Under the pieces are notes generated by a model. The model worked only from the letters and a program-made list of their open reading frames with translations. It ran no database searches and was not told the DNA's origin. A stretch of DNA of 46,812 nucleotides from an uncultured Pantoea sp. (GTDB lineage Bacteria > Pseudomonadota > Gammaproteobacteria > Enterobacterales > Enterobacteriaceae), in assembly GCA_913778495.1 (NCBI GenBank), contig CAJYVD010000024.1:1-46812 (forward strand). Direction: 5' to 3'. The translations under genes were made by a program, and so were the position numbers. The stretch's first letter is position 1, and each line of letters starts with the position of its first letter. This document shows, piece by piece, positions 17,971-27,349 of the stretch.

Positions 17971-17995
17971 GGTGCAGTCACGCACCTTAACGGTG
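17962..17995. terminator. Long hairpin at the end of the diguanylate cyclase gene
   Basis: CACCGTTAAGGTGC (17962-17975) and GCACCTTAACGGTG (17982-17995) make a perfect 14-bp stem with a 6-nt loop. The stop codon TAA (17968-17970) lies inside the 5' arm. No U-tract follows, so it may protect the 3' end instead of terminating. Confidence 0.55.
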
Positions 17996-18195
17996 CAATA
18001 CGCCGTCGCGCATCCCCCCTTACGGCACATCCCGAACGCAAGCGGTTGCGCACACGATTCCGTTTTTTTACCTCCCTAAATTTCGCCCATCAGATTGAAA
18101 AAAGAGCATTTTTACAGCCATTATCTGGCATGTTGCTTGCACTAAGTCGCTCTACGTTCTGTGTTTTTGCTTACCTGTATATTCAAGGAACCGTT

Positions 18196-19542
18196 ATGCC
18201 GCACGCTTCAGACACGCTGCTTCGCGCCAGCTTTTTTGATTTTGACGATATCGCCAGGACGCCCGAGGAGACGCTCGCGCGGGCGCGCTTTGTGGAAGAC
18301 GGTGTGCTTCGCGTGCGCGAGGGAAAAATTGTCAGCCTCACGCCATGGCACGCGTTGCGTGACGCCATTGACGTGGAGGCGGTGACCGATCTGCGCGGCA
18401 AGCTGATTGTGCCGGGCTTTGTCGATACCCATATTCACTACCCGCAAACTGAAATGATTGGCGCGTTTGGTGAACAGCTGCTGGAATGGCTCGATCGTTA
18501 TACCTTTCCGGTCGAGAGCCAGTATCACTGCGCCACGCACGCGGCGGCGATGTCTGATTTTTTCCTGCAGCAGCTGCTGGCCAATGGCACCACCACGGCG
18601 CTGGTGTTTGGCACCGTGCATAAACAGTCGGTGGATGCACTGTTTAGCGCGGCGTCGGCGCTCAATATGCGGCTGATCGCGGGCAAGGTCATGATGGATC
18701 AAAACGCACCGGCCGCGCTGCTGGAAACGCCAGAGGAGAGCTATCAGCACAGCCGCGAGCTGATTAGGCGCTGGCACCATCACGGCCGCTTGGGGTATGC
18801 GCTTACGCCGCGCTTTGCGCCCACTTCATCGCCCGCGCTGCTGGCCAACGTTCAGCAGCTTCGCGAGGAGTTCCCTGATGTCTGGCTGCAAACCCATTTG
18901 AGCGAAAACCCGCAGGAAGTGGCGTGGGTGAAGACGCTATTTCCCGAGCACGACGGCTATCTCGATGTTTATCATCACTACAGGCTGACCGGAAAACGCA
19001 GCGTGTTTGCGCACTGCCTGCACCTCGAAGACCAAGAGTGGCAGTGCCTGCACGACACCGACTCCGCCATCGCCTTTTGCCCCACGTCAAACTTATTCCT
19101 CGGCAGCGGCTTATTCGATCTGCAGCGCTGCTGGCAGCAGCAGGTGCGCGTTGGTATGGGCACCGACGTAGGGGCGGGCACCAGCTTTAATCTGCTGGAG
19201 ACGCTGGGCGAAGCCTATAAAGTAGGGCAGCTGCAGCAATATAAACTCAGCGCCTGTGAAGCGTTCTACCATGCGACGTTAGGCGGTGCACACGCGCTGG
19301 ATCTGGCTGACAACATCGGCAACTTCAATCCGGGCAAAGAGGCCGATTTCGTGGTACTCGATCCCGCCGTCTCGCCGCTACAGCAGCTGCGCCATCAGAA
19401 CAGCAAAGATGTCTGGGAGCGGCTGTTCGTGCTGATGACGCTGGGCGACGACCGCAATATTGCGCAGACTTGGGTCAGCGGGCAGCGCGTATGGCCGCGT
19501 GCGCCGTCAGCTTGTTGCACGGCGGCGAAACTGCCAGGATAA
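18196..19542 (+). CDS. guaD: Guanine deaminase
   Basis: 448-aa amidohydrolase that converts guanine to xanthine and ammonia in the cytoplasm. Metal ligands are visible: DTHIHYPQ (H79, H81), the QTHLSENPQE and FAHCLHL histidines, and GTDVGAGTS with the catalytic Asp. The NH2-terminal GFVDTHIHYPQTEMI stretch is characteristic of bacterial GuaD. The ATG at 18196 has AAGGAA before it; the frame continues upstream without a usable start. About 2 kb downstream is hpxO, a later step of purine breakdown. Confidence 0.93.
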   Translation: MPHASDTLLRASFFDFDDIARTPEETLARARFVEDGVLRVREGKIVSLTPWHALRDAIDVEAVTDLRGKLIVPGFVDTHIHYPQTEMIGAFGEQLLEWLDRYTFPVESQYHCATHAAAMSDFFLQQLLANGTTTALVFGTVHKQSVDALFSAASALNMRLIAGKVMMDQNAPAALLETPEESYQHSRELIRRWHHHGRLGYALTPRFAPTSSPALLANVQQLREEFPDVWLQTHLSENPQEVAWVKTLFPEHDGYLDVYHHYRLTGKRSVFAHCLHLEDQEWQCLHDTDSAIAFCPTSNLFLGSGLFDLQRCWQQQVRVGMGTDVGAGTSFNLLETLGEAYKVGQLQQYKLSACEAFYHATLGGAHALDLADNIGNFNPGKEADFVVLDPAVSPLQQLRHQNSKDVWERLFVLMTLGDDRNIAQTWVSGQRVWPRAPSACCTAAKLPG

Positions 19543-19592
19543 ATACCACTGCGCCGCATCGTCTGCGGCGTGACTGATTAGCAGGAGCGAGA

Positions 19593-21641
19593 ATGAACGC
19601 ACGCGTTAACCCGTTTTTCACCGTCAGCGACTTACCTTACCAGGCGCCGCCGTTTGACCTGATCGAAGAGGCGGATTTCCTTCCCGCACTGGAAGCCGGT
19701 ATTGAAGAGAAGCGCCGCGAAGCGATCGCCATTGCGCAAAACCCCGAACCGCCGACGTTCGCCAATACTTATGAAGCCCTTGAGCGCAGCGGGCAGCTGC
19801 TGACGCGCGTGCAGCACGTGTTTTCAGCGATGACGGCAGCCAATACCAGCGCGCGCCTGCAGGAGATCGATGAGATCATTGCGCCGAAGCTCACCGCGCT
19901 GGAGGATGAAATTGTGCTCAATAGCCAGCTGTTTGCGCGCCTTGATAGCGTCTACCAGCAGCGCAGCAGCCAGTGTCCGGATGCGGAAGCGATGCGGCTG
20001 GTGGAAGTCACCTGGCAACGCTTCACGCTGCACGGCGCCAGCCTGTCTGAAGCGGAAAAACAGCAGCTGCGCATCTGTAATCAAACGTTGTCAACGCTGG
20101 GTACGCGCTTTGCGAACAAGCTTCTGGCAGCCACCCAAGCCGGCGCGTATACCGTGAGCAGCGCCGCGGCGCTGGAAGGGCTGAGTGAGGATGCGCTAAT
20201 GCAGGCCAAAGCGGCTGCCGAGGCGCGCGGCCAGCCCGATGCCTGGTTGCTCCCGCTGCAGAACACCACGCAACAACCGGCGCTGCAATCGCTGTCGGTG
20301 CGCGCAACGCGCGAGGCGCTGCTGCAAAAAGCCTTGACGCGCAGTGAGCAGGGCGACGAGAACGACACGCGGGAAACCGTGTTACTGATGGCCAGGCTAC
20401 GCGCGAAGCGGGCGCGGCTGCTGGGTTTTAACACCTATGCCGACTGGAGTCTCCAGGATCAGATGGCTAAAACGCCCACTGCAGCGCGCGCGTTTATGCG
20501 CGATATCGTTCCCGCAGCGCGGGCGCGTGCGGAGCGTGAAGCCCGCGATATCCAGGCGGTGATCGCCCGGCAACACGCGTTTTCCCTGCGAGCCTGGGAC
20601 TGGCCTTATTATGCTGAGCAAGTGCGGCGTGAAAAGTATGCGCTGGACGAGCGCCAGATACGGCCCTATTTTGCCCTGCAAAATGTGCTGGAGAAGGGGG
20701 TATTCTGGGCAGCCAGCCAGCTTTTTGGCATCCGCTTTAGCCCACGCCCGGACGTGCCGGTTTACCATCCGGATGTGCAGGTGTATGAAATTTTCGACGC
20801 GGACGATACGCCGCTGGCGCTGTTTTATGGTGATTTCTTCAAGCGCGACAACAAGAGCGGCGGCGCGTGGATGAGCAATTTTGTCGATCAAAGCACGTTA
20901 CTCGGTACCAAGCCGGTGATCTACAACGTATGCAATTATACGCAGCCGCAGCCGGGCCAACCTGCGCTGTTGAGCTGGGATGAGGTGATTACGCTGTTCC
21001 ACGAATTTGGACATACGCTGCACGGCTTGTTTGCCACCCAGCGCTATCCTTCGCTGTCGGGCACCGCCACGCCGCGCGACTTTGTGGAATTTCCTTCACA
21101 GCTCAATGAGCACTGGGCCAGTCACGAGGCGGTGTTTGCCCAGTTTGCACGCCACTACCAGACCGATGAGCCGATGCCCGCCGAACTGCGTGAAAAGATG
21201 GTGCGTGCCTCAACGTTCAATAAAGGCTACGACATGACGGAACTGCTGGCGGCGGCGCTGCTCGACCTGCAGTGGCACTCGCTCACGGCCAACGACAACC
21301 CGCAGGATGTCAGCCACTTTGAGCTGCAGGCGCTGGCGGCGGAAAATCTCGCCGTTGAGGCTATTCCGCCGCGCTATCGCTCGAGCTATTTTCGCCATAT
21401 TTGGGGCGGCGGGTATGCCGCCGGGTATTACGCCTATATCTGGACGCAGATGTTGGCAGACGACGGCTTCCAGGCGTTTGTGGAACGCGGCGGCCTCACG
21501 CGTGAAAACGGCCAACAGTTCCGCGAGCAGATTTTGTCACGAGGTAACAGCAGTGACTTGCAGCATTTATGGCTGGCGTGGCGGGGGAAAGCGCCGGATA
21601 TCGGCCCGATGTTAAAACACCGCGGGCTTGACGACGCTTAA
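19593..21641 (+). CDS. dcp: Dipeptidyl carboxypeptidase Dcp (peptidase M3)
   Basis: 682-aa zinc metallopeptidase that removes C-terminal dipeptides from peptides. The catalytic motif is HEFGH at residues 470-474, with the third zinc ligand Glu in the downstream FVEFPSQLNEHW segment; the substrate loop GGGYAAGYYAYIW is also conserved. No signal peptide, so cytoplasmic. AGGAG lies 8 bases before the ATG. It starts 50 bp after guaD and could share its transcript. Confidence 0.95.
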   Translation: MNARVNPFFTVSDLPYQAPPFDLIEEADFLPALEAGIEEKRREAIAIAQNPEPPTFANTYEALERSGQLLTRVQHVFSAMTAANTSARLQEIDEIIAPKLTALEDEIVLNSQLFARLDSVYQQRSSQCPDAEAMRLVEVTWQRFTLHGASLSEAEKQQLRICNQTLSTLGTRFANKLLAATQAGAYTVSSAAALEGLSEDALMQAKAAAEARGQPDAWLLPLQNTTQQPALQSLSVRATREALLQKALTRSEQGDENDTRETVLLMARLRAKRARLLGFNTYADWSLQDQMAKTPTAARAFMRDIVPAARARAEREARDIQAVIARQHAFSLRAWDWPYYAEQVRREKYALDERQIRPYFALQNVLEKGVFWAASQLFGIRFSPRPDVPVYHPDVQVYEIFDADDTPLALFYGDFFKRDNKSGGAWMSNFVDQSTLLGTKPVIYNVCNYTQPQPGQPALLSWDEVITLFHEFGHTLHGLFATQRYPSLSGTATPRDFVEFPSQLNEHWASHEAVFAQFARHYQTDEPMPAELREKMVRASTFNKGYDMTELLAAALLDLQWHSLTANDNPQDVSHFELQALAAENLAVEAIPPRYRSSYFRHIWGGGYAAGYYAYIWTQMLADDGFQAFVERGGLTRENGQQFREQILSRGNSSDLQHLWLAWRGKAPDIGPMLKHRGLDDA

Positions 21642-21650
21642 CGATGTTGA

Positions 21651-21676
21651 GGCAGGCGACAGCGACGTCGCCTGCC
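21651..21676. terminator. Bidirectional hairpin between dcp and hpxO
   Basis: GGCAGGCGAC / GTCGCCTGCC, perfect 10 bp with a 6-nt loop, centred in the 40-bp gap between the two convergent stop codons. T-run is short (GTCATTT) on the dcp side. Confidence 0.6.
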
Positions 21677-21681
21677 GTCAT

Positions 21682-22839
21682 TTAGCCTAACGGCCCCCCT
21701 TCAATGGTTTCGCACAGCCCAGCCAGCACGCGCTCGCCGGTCTCCTGTTTCAACTCCGCGTACCATGCCGCAGTGACCGCCGCATCTTTGCCGTGCGTGA
21801 CGTCGCAACGCTTTCTGGCTTTCAACACCAGGTCGCGGGTGCGCGCGACGCGGCGGGTTTCATACCGGCGCAACGCGTCCTCAATCCCCAGCGAGTGCGT
21901 GCTGAGCATCTGTGCCAGCACGATGGCGTCCTCCATCGCCGCGCAGCCGCCTTGACCGATGTCCGGAGTGGTGCTGTGGGCGGCGTCGCCCAACAGCGCG
22001 ATACGACCGTTAACAAATCGGCTAAAAGGCTCGATATCATGGATCTCGACCCGATTGGTGGTCTGGATATCCAGTGCAGCGATCAGCCGCTGCACCTCTG
22101 GCGCCCAACCGCTAAAGTAGCGGCTTAGATCGCTTTTTATGGTGCTGCGATCCTGGTTTAATCCCGGCGGCAGCGGGACATCAAAGAAAAAGTAAAAGCG
22201 GTTGCCTCCCACCGGCATCAGCGAGACGCGTTTGCCTTCGCCCACAAAGGTGGTCCACTGATCGGCGGGCGCGATGCGCGCGTCCAGCGTGACCAGACCA
22301 TTCCAGTTAACGTAACCGGCGTAGCGGCGCGTCACGCGCTCACCCAATACCGCCTCGCGGATCACCGAGTGCGTTCCGTCTGCCGCCACCAAAAAATCAG
22401 CGCTGACGTGGGTGCCATTTTCAAACCAGGCGGTCACGCCGTGTGCATGCTGTTCTACGCCCGCGACGCGATGCCCAAACTGGATGGCATCGCGCCCGTA
22501 ATGGTCAATCAGCAGCGCCTGCAGATCGGCGCGCGCCACGGGGCAAGGGCGTTCTCCTACCTGTTGCACCAGCGGTGCAAGGCTAAAGCGGGTCAGCGTA
22601 CTGCCGCTGAACGCATCGCGGTAAGCCACCCACGCCATATCGCCGCCCAGCGCGCGCAGTGGCGCTTTCAGACCCAGCGCGTTGAGGCACTTGACCCCGT
22701 TTGGCCAGATGGAGATGGCCGCACCCACCGGTTTCATCTCTTTCACGGCCTCGTACACCGTCGTTTCAACGCCAGCACGGCGCAGCGCAATCGCTGCGCT
22801 CATGCCGCCCATTCCCGCGCCAATAATGATTGCTTTCAT
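21682..22839 (-). CDS. hpxO: FAD-dependent urate hydroxylase HpxO
   Basis: 385-aa flavoprotein monooxygenase, close in sequence to Klebsiella HpxO, which turns urate to 5-hydroxyisourate with NADH and O2. FAD motifs: GAGMGG (residues 7-12) and GDAAHSTTPDIGQGG. Strongly shared segments include YAGYVNWNGLV, QWTTFVGEGKRVSLMPV and LVLKARKRCDVTHGKD. ATG at 22839 with AGGAGA 7 bases before it. The rest of an hpx cluster is not in this window, so this is a lone gene, facing dcp and guaD. Confidence 0.93.
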   Translation of the reverse strand: MKAIIIGAGMGGMSAAIALRRAGVETTVYEAVKEMKPVGAAISIWPNGVKCLNALGLKAPLRALGGDMAWVAYRDAFSGSTLTRFSLAPLVQQVGERPCPVARADLQALLIDHYGRDAIQFGHRVAGVEQHAHGVTAWFENGTHVSADFLVAADGTHSVIREAVLGERVTRRYAGYVNWNGLVTLDARIAPADQWTTFVGEGKRVSLMPVGGNRFYFFFDVPLPPGLNQDRSTIKSDLSRYFSGWAPEVQRLIAALDIQTTNRVEIHDIEPFSRFVNGRIALLGDAAHSTTPDIGQGGCAAMEDAIVLAQMLSTHSLGIEDALRRYETRRVARTRDLVLKARKRCDVTHGKDAAVTAAWYAELKQETGERVLAGLCETIEGGPLG

Positions 22840-23018
22840 CGCCGTCTCCTTAGTTCTTATTATGAGACTGCAAGTTTTGTACCAATCAGCGCGTACGCCG
22901 GGCTTAAACAGCAAACGCCGCGCACAGAAGGGGGAATAATGCTGAATGTGCGGTGCCGCATGGCAATCATTCCGGGAGTCGCCATACTCATGGCAAGAAA
23001 ATGATGAGGAGAGCGATC

Positions 23019-23258
23019 ATGAAGTGGATAATGGCGGTTGGCCTGCTGTTCAGTCTTTGCGTTCAGGCACAGGTGCCGTGGCGGCCCGCTGATAAACCGC
23101 CCGTGGTGCAGCTCACGCCGATTGCCGCGCGATGCGATGTCAGCGCCTGCCAGCAAAATTGCTACATTGAACAGTCGCAGTGTCAGAATCGTCAGGGGGC
23201 GGGCTGCGGCGGGCTGGCACAGATCTGCGTGCAAAACTGCACCAGCCAGTGCCGCTAA
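23019..23258 (+). CDS. Small exported cysteine-rich protein, unknown
   Basis: 79 aa. A signal peptide (MKWIMAVGLLFSLCVQA) precedes a proline-rich linker and a domain with eight cysteines at 39, 44, 48, 55, 63, 70, 74 and 78, spaced C-X4-C-X3-C-X6-C-X7-C-X6-C-X3-C-X3-C, compatible with four disulphides in the periplasm or outside the cell. GAGGAG lies 7 bases before the ATG. The stop overlaps the stop of the convergent GlpD-like gene by four bases. I recognise no family. Confidence 0.75.
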   Translation: MKWIMAVGLLFSLCVQAQVPWRPADKPPVVQLTPIAARCDVSACQQNCYIEQSQCQNRQGAGCGGLAQICVQNCTSQCR

Positions 23259-24985
23259 GGCGCAGCAAGATCCGGGTTAAGCTGCTGTAAGCCGTGCTGG
23301 CTCGCCAGACTGGCACAGGTTTCTTGCAGATGCTGCTGCGCGCGCGCGCTGTCCCACCCCTTTTCCTCGGCGAACAGCTGCGCCAATTCGGCCATGAGCG
23401 CTGAGGTCAGTTCACCGCACATGGCCAGACCGGTGCGGCGCACCAGTAGATCGGCCAGTTGGCAAACCTGTTCGTGCTGTATCAGATAACGCAGCTCCAG
23501 CGCGCTGTAGCCCGCATGATGCGTCAACGGCTGCTCGCCGTGTTGTTGAATCAATCGCAGCAGGGGCAAAGCGCGGCTGCCGTAGCGTTTAACCAGCTGC
23601 GTGACGCGCGAAAGCGGCACGCCAAACTGAAGCGAAAGCTGGGCCTGCCAACTGGGCTGCGCGGACAGGCGCGGGAAATCACGCCCGCCGCCAATCGGCA
23701 AGTCGCGGCTGAATACGCGCCGTTTCTCACCGAGCAGACGCAGCACGCGGTCTGCGGCTTCTTCACCAAATTGGCGAAAGGTGGTCCATTTGCCGCCCAC
23801 CAGGCAGAGCGTGCTCCAGGCGCGGGTGCGATTTGGCGGCAGCAGCACCAGTGAATGATTGCGCGAGATCTGTCCGCTGAGTTTAGCCTCGCTGGCGGGC
23901 AGGGGGCGCACGCCACAAAAGGTGTAAATCACGGCCGACTCCGGCACCTCAATGTGGGGAAACACGAAGCGCAGGGCGTCAATGATGTACTGCTTTTCCG
24001 CCTCTTCACACACCACGGCGTCCGGGTCGTCCACGCGAATATCCGTGGTGCCGACCAGCACATTGCCAAACCACGGATACATGATGCAGACGCGGCCTTC
24101 CTGATTCTCGAAATAGACCATTTCGCCCGCAAGCTGACTCACCAGGTCAGGGAGATTGAGGATCAGGTGTGAGCCTTTGGTGCCGCCAATCAGTTTCGCG
24201 CTGTCGCTCTCGTGCGACACCTGCTGGTTAACGCGATCGATCCATGCGCCGCTGGCATTGACCACCACGTGTGGCTGCACCGTGAACTGCTCGCCGCTGA
24301 GCGCATCGCGCAGCACCATGTTTTCACCGTCAGCATGCGCCACTTGCAGGTAATTGAGTGCCAGCGCCGAAGGGCAAGCGCGTTCGGCGTCGTCAATCAG
24401 CTCAAGGCCCAAGCGTTCAGGGGCGCTGATCCAGGCATCATAATAACTGGCGCTGTATTTCACCCAGGGTGCAAAACCCGGCCAGCGCTCGCGCGTTTCT
24501 GCTTCATTGCGCACCTGATGTTTAGGCAGCGAACCATACTGGCGGGTATACGCATCATATAAGCTTAACCCGGTCTTAATCAGCAGCACGCCGCGTCGGG
24601 AGGGCTTATCGCCCAAGCGCAGCATCTTGCGAGTGGTATTGATCAGCCCACCGCCCACGTTATCAATCGGTACGGTAGTGCGCAGCGGAAAGACATAGTG
24701 TGGGGCATTTTTCAGTAAGCGGTCGCGTTCGATAACGGCTTCCTTTACTAACCCAAACTCGCCGGTTTCCAAATAGCGTAGCCCGCCGTGGATCATGCGC
24801 GATAGCGCACCGCTGGCGGCGCTGCACCAGTCACCTTTATCCACGATAATCGCCGGAATGCCTTGTAGGGCCAGTTCCCGAAAGGTGCTAATGCCATTAA
24901 TGCCGCCGCCAACGATCAGCACAGGAATCGTTGTGCGCTGACGCAGAGCACTAAGTCGGTGTTCACGGGTTGCAGAACTTTCCAC
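23255..24985 (-). CDS. FAD-dependent glycerol-3-phosphate dehydrogenase family protein
   Basis: 576-aa GlpD-family flavoprotein. The FAD-binding motif is GGGING at 26-31, followed by the family signatures SRMIHGGLRYLE and EAVIERDRLLKNAPHYVFPL, then GTKGSHL, YPWFGNVLVGTTD and GGKWTTFR; the C-terminal GlpD cap is present. It diverges enough from canonical GlpD (longer N-terminus, INTTRKMLRL insertion) that it is probably a paralogue acting on glycerol 3-phosphate or another polyol phosphate. I use the GTG at 24985 (GGAG 6 bases before it); an in-frame TTG at 24997 is the alternative. No glp genes are adjacent. Confidence 0.85.
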   Translation of the reverse strand: MESSATREHRLSALRQRTTIPVLIVGGGINGISTFRELALQGIPAIIVDKGDWCSAASGALSRMIHGGLRYLETGEFGLVKEAVIERDRLLKNAPHYVFPLRTTVPIDNVGGGLINTTRKMLRLGDKPSRRGVLLIKTGLSLYDAYTRQYGSLPKHQVRNEAETRERWPGFAPWVKYSASYYDAWISAPERLGLELIDDAERACPSALALNYLQVAHADGENMVLRDALSGEQFTVQPHVVVNASGAWIDRVNQQVSHESDSAKLIGGTKGSHLILNLPDLVSQLAGEMVYFENQEGRVCIMYPWFGNVLVGTTDIRVDDPDAVVCEEAEKQYIIDALRFVFPHIEVPESAVIYTFCGVRPLPASEAKLSGQISRNHSLVLLPPNRTRAWSTLCLVGGKWTTFRQFGEEAADRVLRLLGEKRRVFSRDLPIGGGRDFPRLSAQPSWQAQLSLQFGVPLSRVTQLVKRYGSRALPLLRLIQQHGEQPLTHHAGYSALELRYLIQHEQVCQLADLLVRRTGLAMCGELTSALMAELAQLFAEEKGWDSARAQQHLQETCASLASQHGLQQLNPDLAAP

Positions 24986-25314
24986 AGCAATCTCCAAACA
25001 AGGTTATAAGCGGGGTCGGGGCGCCTTGTTACTCGTTGCACAGTGTGCAGCGTAAACAGATACAGTATGGCCGTAAAACCGGGGCTTCACTGAGAAAGGG
25101 TGAGCAACGGAAAAAATCCGTCTTTACGCCGTTGAGCAGGGCGGCGCGGGACCGGGCAGGACATATGCCAGGTCCGTCGTAAAATAGGAATATTTACCTT
25201 ACGCTTTATTTTCTTTCACTTTAAATTAGCGCCGACGCGCAGCAGGCAATGCTGGCGGAATAACAATCATATTAAATAATAACATTCCATTTTTTTATGG
25301 TAATGAGGATTTCG
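24986..25314. other. Intergenic region before the OsmB-like gene
   Basis: 329 bp between divergent genes. No gene is supported. The last 120 bp are AT-rich and should hold the promoter of the lipoprotein gene. A short palindrome GCACAGTGTGC is at 25038-25048. Confidence 0.5.
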
Positions 25315-25524
25315 ATGCTTTTAAAACGCAGCTGCAGTATCGCCATTGTTGCATTCATCTGTTTGTCCGTAACCGCGTGCGGCATGTCCCACCGGGGGCG
25401 TAATACCGCGATTGGTGCCGGTGTCGGTGCCGTAGGCGGCGCTGTTCTCACCGGTGGAAGTACCTTTGGCACGCTCGGTGGCGCGGCGATTGGTGGCTTG
25501 ATTGGTCATGAGGTCAGCCGTTAA
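25315..25524 (+). CDS. OsmB-like outer-membrane lipoprotein
   Basis: 69-aa lipoprotein. The lipobox is LSVTAC with C22 as the lipidated residue, followed by Gly, so sorting to the outer membrane is expected. The mature part RNTAIGAGVGAVGGAVLTGG and GTLGGAAIGGLIGHEV is a glycine-zipper domain nearly the same as E. coli OsmB. OsmB is induced by osmotic stress and stationary phase in E. coli; its function is unclear. GAGG lies 6 bases before the ATG at 25315. Confidence 0.88.
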   Translation: MLLKRSCSIAIVAFICLSVTACGMSHRGRNTAIGAGVGAVGGAVLTGGSTFGTLGGAAIGGLIGHEVSR

Positions 25525-25533
25525 GAAAACCCC

Positions 25534-25556
25534 CGTCGCGCAGTGACTGCGCGACG
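25534..25556 (+). terminator. Terminator of the OsmB-like gene
   Basis: CGTCGCGCAG / CTGCGCGACG, a perfect 10-bp stem with a TGA loop, 10 bp after the stop codon and followed by TTTC. Confidence 0.7.
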
Positions 25557-26145
25557 TTTCCCCACCAATAATTCTCTTCTTTTTTCATCCTCATCCTGCC
25601 ATTTTTCTTCGCGAATGATAATCAATGGCTCCGCACCTTGAGACCGCTGTTACGCAACAATGATTAATTATTTTAACCGCAACATAAAAGCATAATTGTT
25701 ATCGTTATTTTAATTCGTGGCGCAACCAGGCGAATATAGCGCGATGAGAATGCCAGTATGCAACGCTCTACATCATCAGAAAAAAGCCCCGCCAAAACAG
25801 TTCTAAAAAAAGCCATTAAAACAGCAGGTTGATATCGATTTTTTAGTCTTTCTAACACCAAAAAGCAGCATAAGGCTCCGCTTTTCACACAGCGCCATTT
25901 TATAAATTGTGGCTAAATATTACATTAATGCGCAATTATTAATATTTGCGCAACAATTTACCCTCAGCGCACCTTATGACATTTCTTATGTAAAGATAAT
26001 ATTAAGACAGCTCCTAATGGCATTATCCCAAATAAACGCGCACATTTATCTACCTAGCGCGGCAGGGAGTGACGCTTAAGTATTTATTGGCATTTCCAAA
26101 CATTACTGCTTTAACTGCCCGTGCATTTTATGGCCAGGAGAGACT
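25557..26145. other. AT-rich intergenic region before the glycosyltransferase
   Basis: About 590 bp with no supported gene. A short leftward open frame (25673-25888) has no ribosome-binding site and odd composition. GCGAATGATAATCAATGGC (25611-25629) matches about 14 of 19 positions of a Fur box, with no clear target. The AT-rich composition fits the accessory character of the region to the right. Confidence 0.5.
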
Positions 26146-27330
26146 ATGAAGGTAATTATTAGCGGTAAGAGTTACCCAGAAAAAAGGAATATTACGGTAA
26201 ACAACAACCACAGCTACCGCAATTTTCGCTATCTAAATAGCTGGACCTGGCTTAACGCCGCCAGGCAAAAATTTTACAAGAAGAACAAGAAATTTATTTT
26301 TAGCCCGCCCGATGTTTTGATCCCCAAAAAGGGCGCGGTGATCCACTTATTCAACGAAGTCGCTGCTACGCAGCGGCCATGGTTTTCCACCTTTGAAACG
26401 GAATTACCGCGCGTGCTTCCGGAAGCCGGTGTGCCAAAGCTTGCTAATAAAGAGCTGCATCGTCAGCTTCAGCATGTCGCCGCGCCGGCATGCAAAGCGA
26501 TTATTGCCATTTCTGAGGCCACGCGTGAGATTCAGCTCAAGCTTTTGGCGGCGTTCCCAAACGAAAAGAAACGGATTCAGCCAAAGCTGCACGTGCTGCA
26601 TCCGCCCCAGCGCGTACTGCACGATCAGGTCAGAAAAGTACAGGGCGAGCGCGTGGTATTTACCTTTGTGGGTAATGAGTTTTATCGCAAGGGCGGTGCT
26701 GAAGTGGTTCTGGCGTTTCAGGAGCTGAAAGAAGAGGGCGCACTGCCGGAAAATCGCGTGCAGGTCAATTTGGTAGGCAACCTGACGCATCAAAAAAACA
26801 TTGCGCTAAAAGATCATCAGGATGACGCCGCTTTTTACCAGCGCATTGAATCCGTGATAAAGGCGGATGGGATGTTTCGCCATTCAGCTTCGCTGCCCAA
26901 CGAAGAAGTTATTGCCTTGTTCAAGCAGACGCACGTAGGGCTGTTACCAACCTGGCAGGACACTTACGGCTTCTCGCTGCTGGAGATGCAAGCCTGTGGT
27001 TGTCCGGTGATTACCACCAACGTCCGCGCACTGCCGGAGATCAACCCTCAGACGGCGGGCTGGACAATCGCGTGTCCACTTAATGCGATGTTTGAGCTTG
27101 ATGTGAAAACAGCAGCCGACAAAGCGGCACTGCGCAGAACCATTATCGACGGGTTGAAACAGCATATTCTTAGTGTGCTGCAGGACACTGACAGCATCCG
27201 CACGCGTTCGGCGCAGTCGCTGGAGAGAATCAAGCGCGAGCACGATCCGGTGCAGTTTGCCCGCAAGCTCGACGCCATTTATGCGCTGGCAGACGGCAAA
27301 ATCAGCGAGGCGGACGCAACGCTGGCCTAA
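26146..27330 (+). CDS. Orphan GT4-family glycosyltransferase
   Basis: 394 aa, no signal peptide or membrane segment. The C-terminal half has the GT-B/GT4 donor site: FTFVGNEFYRKGG (strand and phosphate loop) and the EX7E-type TYGFSLLEMQACGCPVITTN. The N-terminal half is atypical (HLFNEVAATQRPWFSTFETE). It probably transfers a sugar from a nucleotide donor in the cytoplasm, but no lipopolysaccharide, capsule or cellulose genes are near, so the acceptor is unknown. GCCAGGAGAG lies 5 bases before the ATG. Confidence 0.82.
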   Translation: MKVIISGKSYPEKRNITVNNNHSYRNFRYLNSWTWLNAARQKFYKKNKKFIFSPPDVLIPKKGAVIHLFNEVAATQRPWFSTFETELPRVLPEAGVPKLANKELHRQLQHVAAPACKAIIAISEATREIQLKLLAAFPNEKKRIQPKLHVLHPPQRVLHDQVRKVQGERVVFTFVGNEFYRKGGAEVVLAFQELKEEGALPENRVQVNLVGNLTHQKNIALKDHQDDAAFYQRIESVIKADGMFRHSASLPNEEVIALFKQTHVGLLPTWQDTYGFSLLEMQACGCPVITTNVRALPEINPQTAGWTIACPLNAMFELDVKTAADKAALRRTIIDGLKQHILSVLQDTDSIRTRSAQSLERIKREHDPVQFARKLDAIYALADGKISEADATLA

Positions 27331-27349
27331 TCGCGCGCGAGTGCAGTTA

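Noticed and set aside
25611-25629. Fur-box-like sequence, possible RyhB-type small RNA locus
   Set aside because: Match is partial (about 14 of 19) and the downstream sequence does not resemble RyhB nor end in a clear terminator.
25673-25888. 71-codon leftward frame in the intergenic gap
   Set aside because: GTG start without a ribosome-binding site, no recognisable features, AT-rich surroundings.
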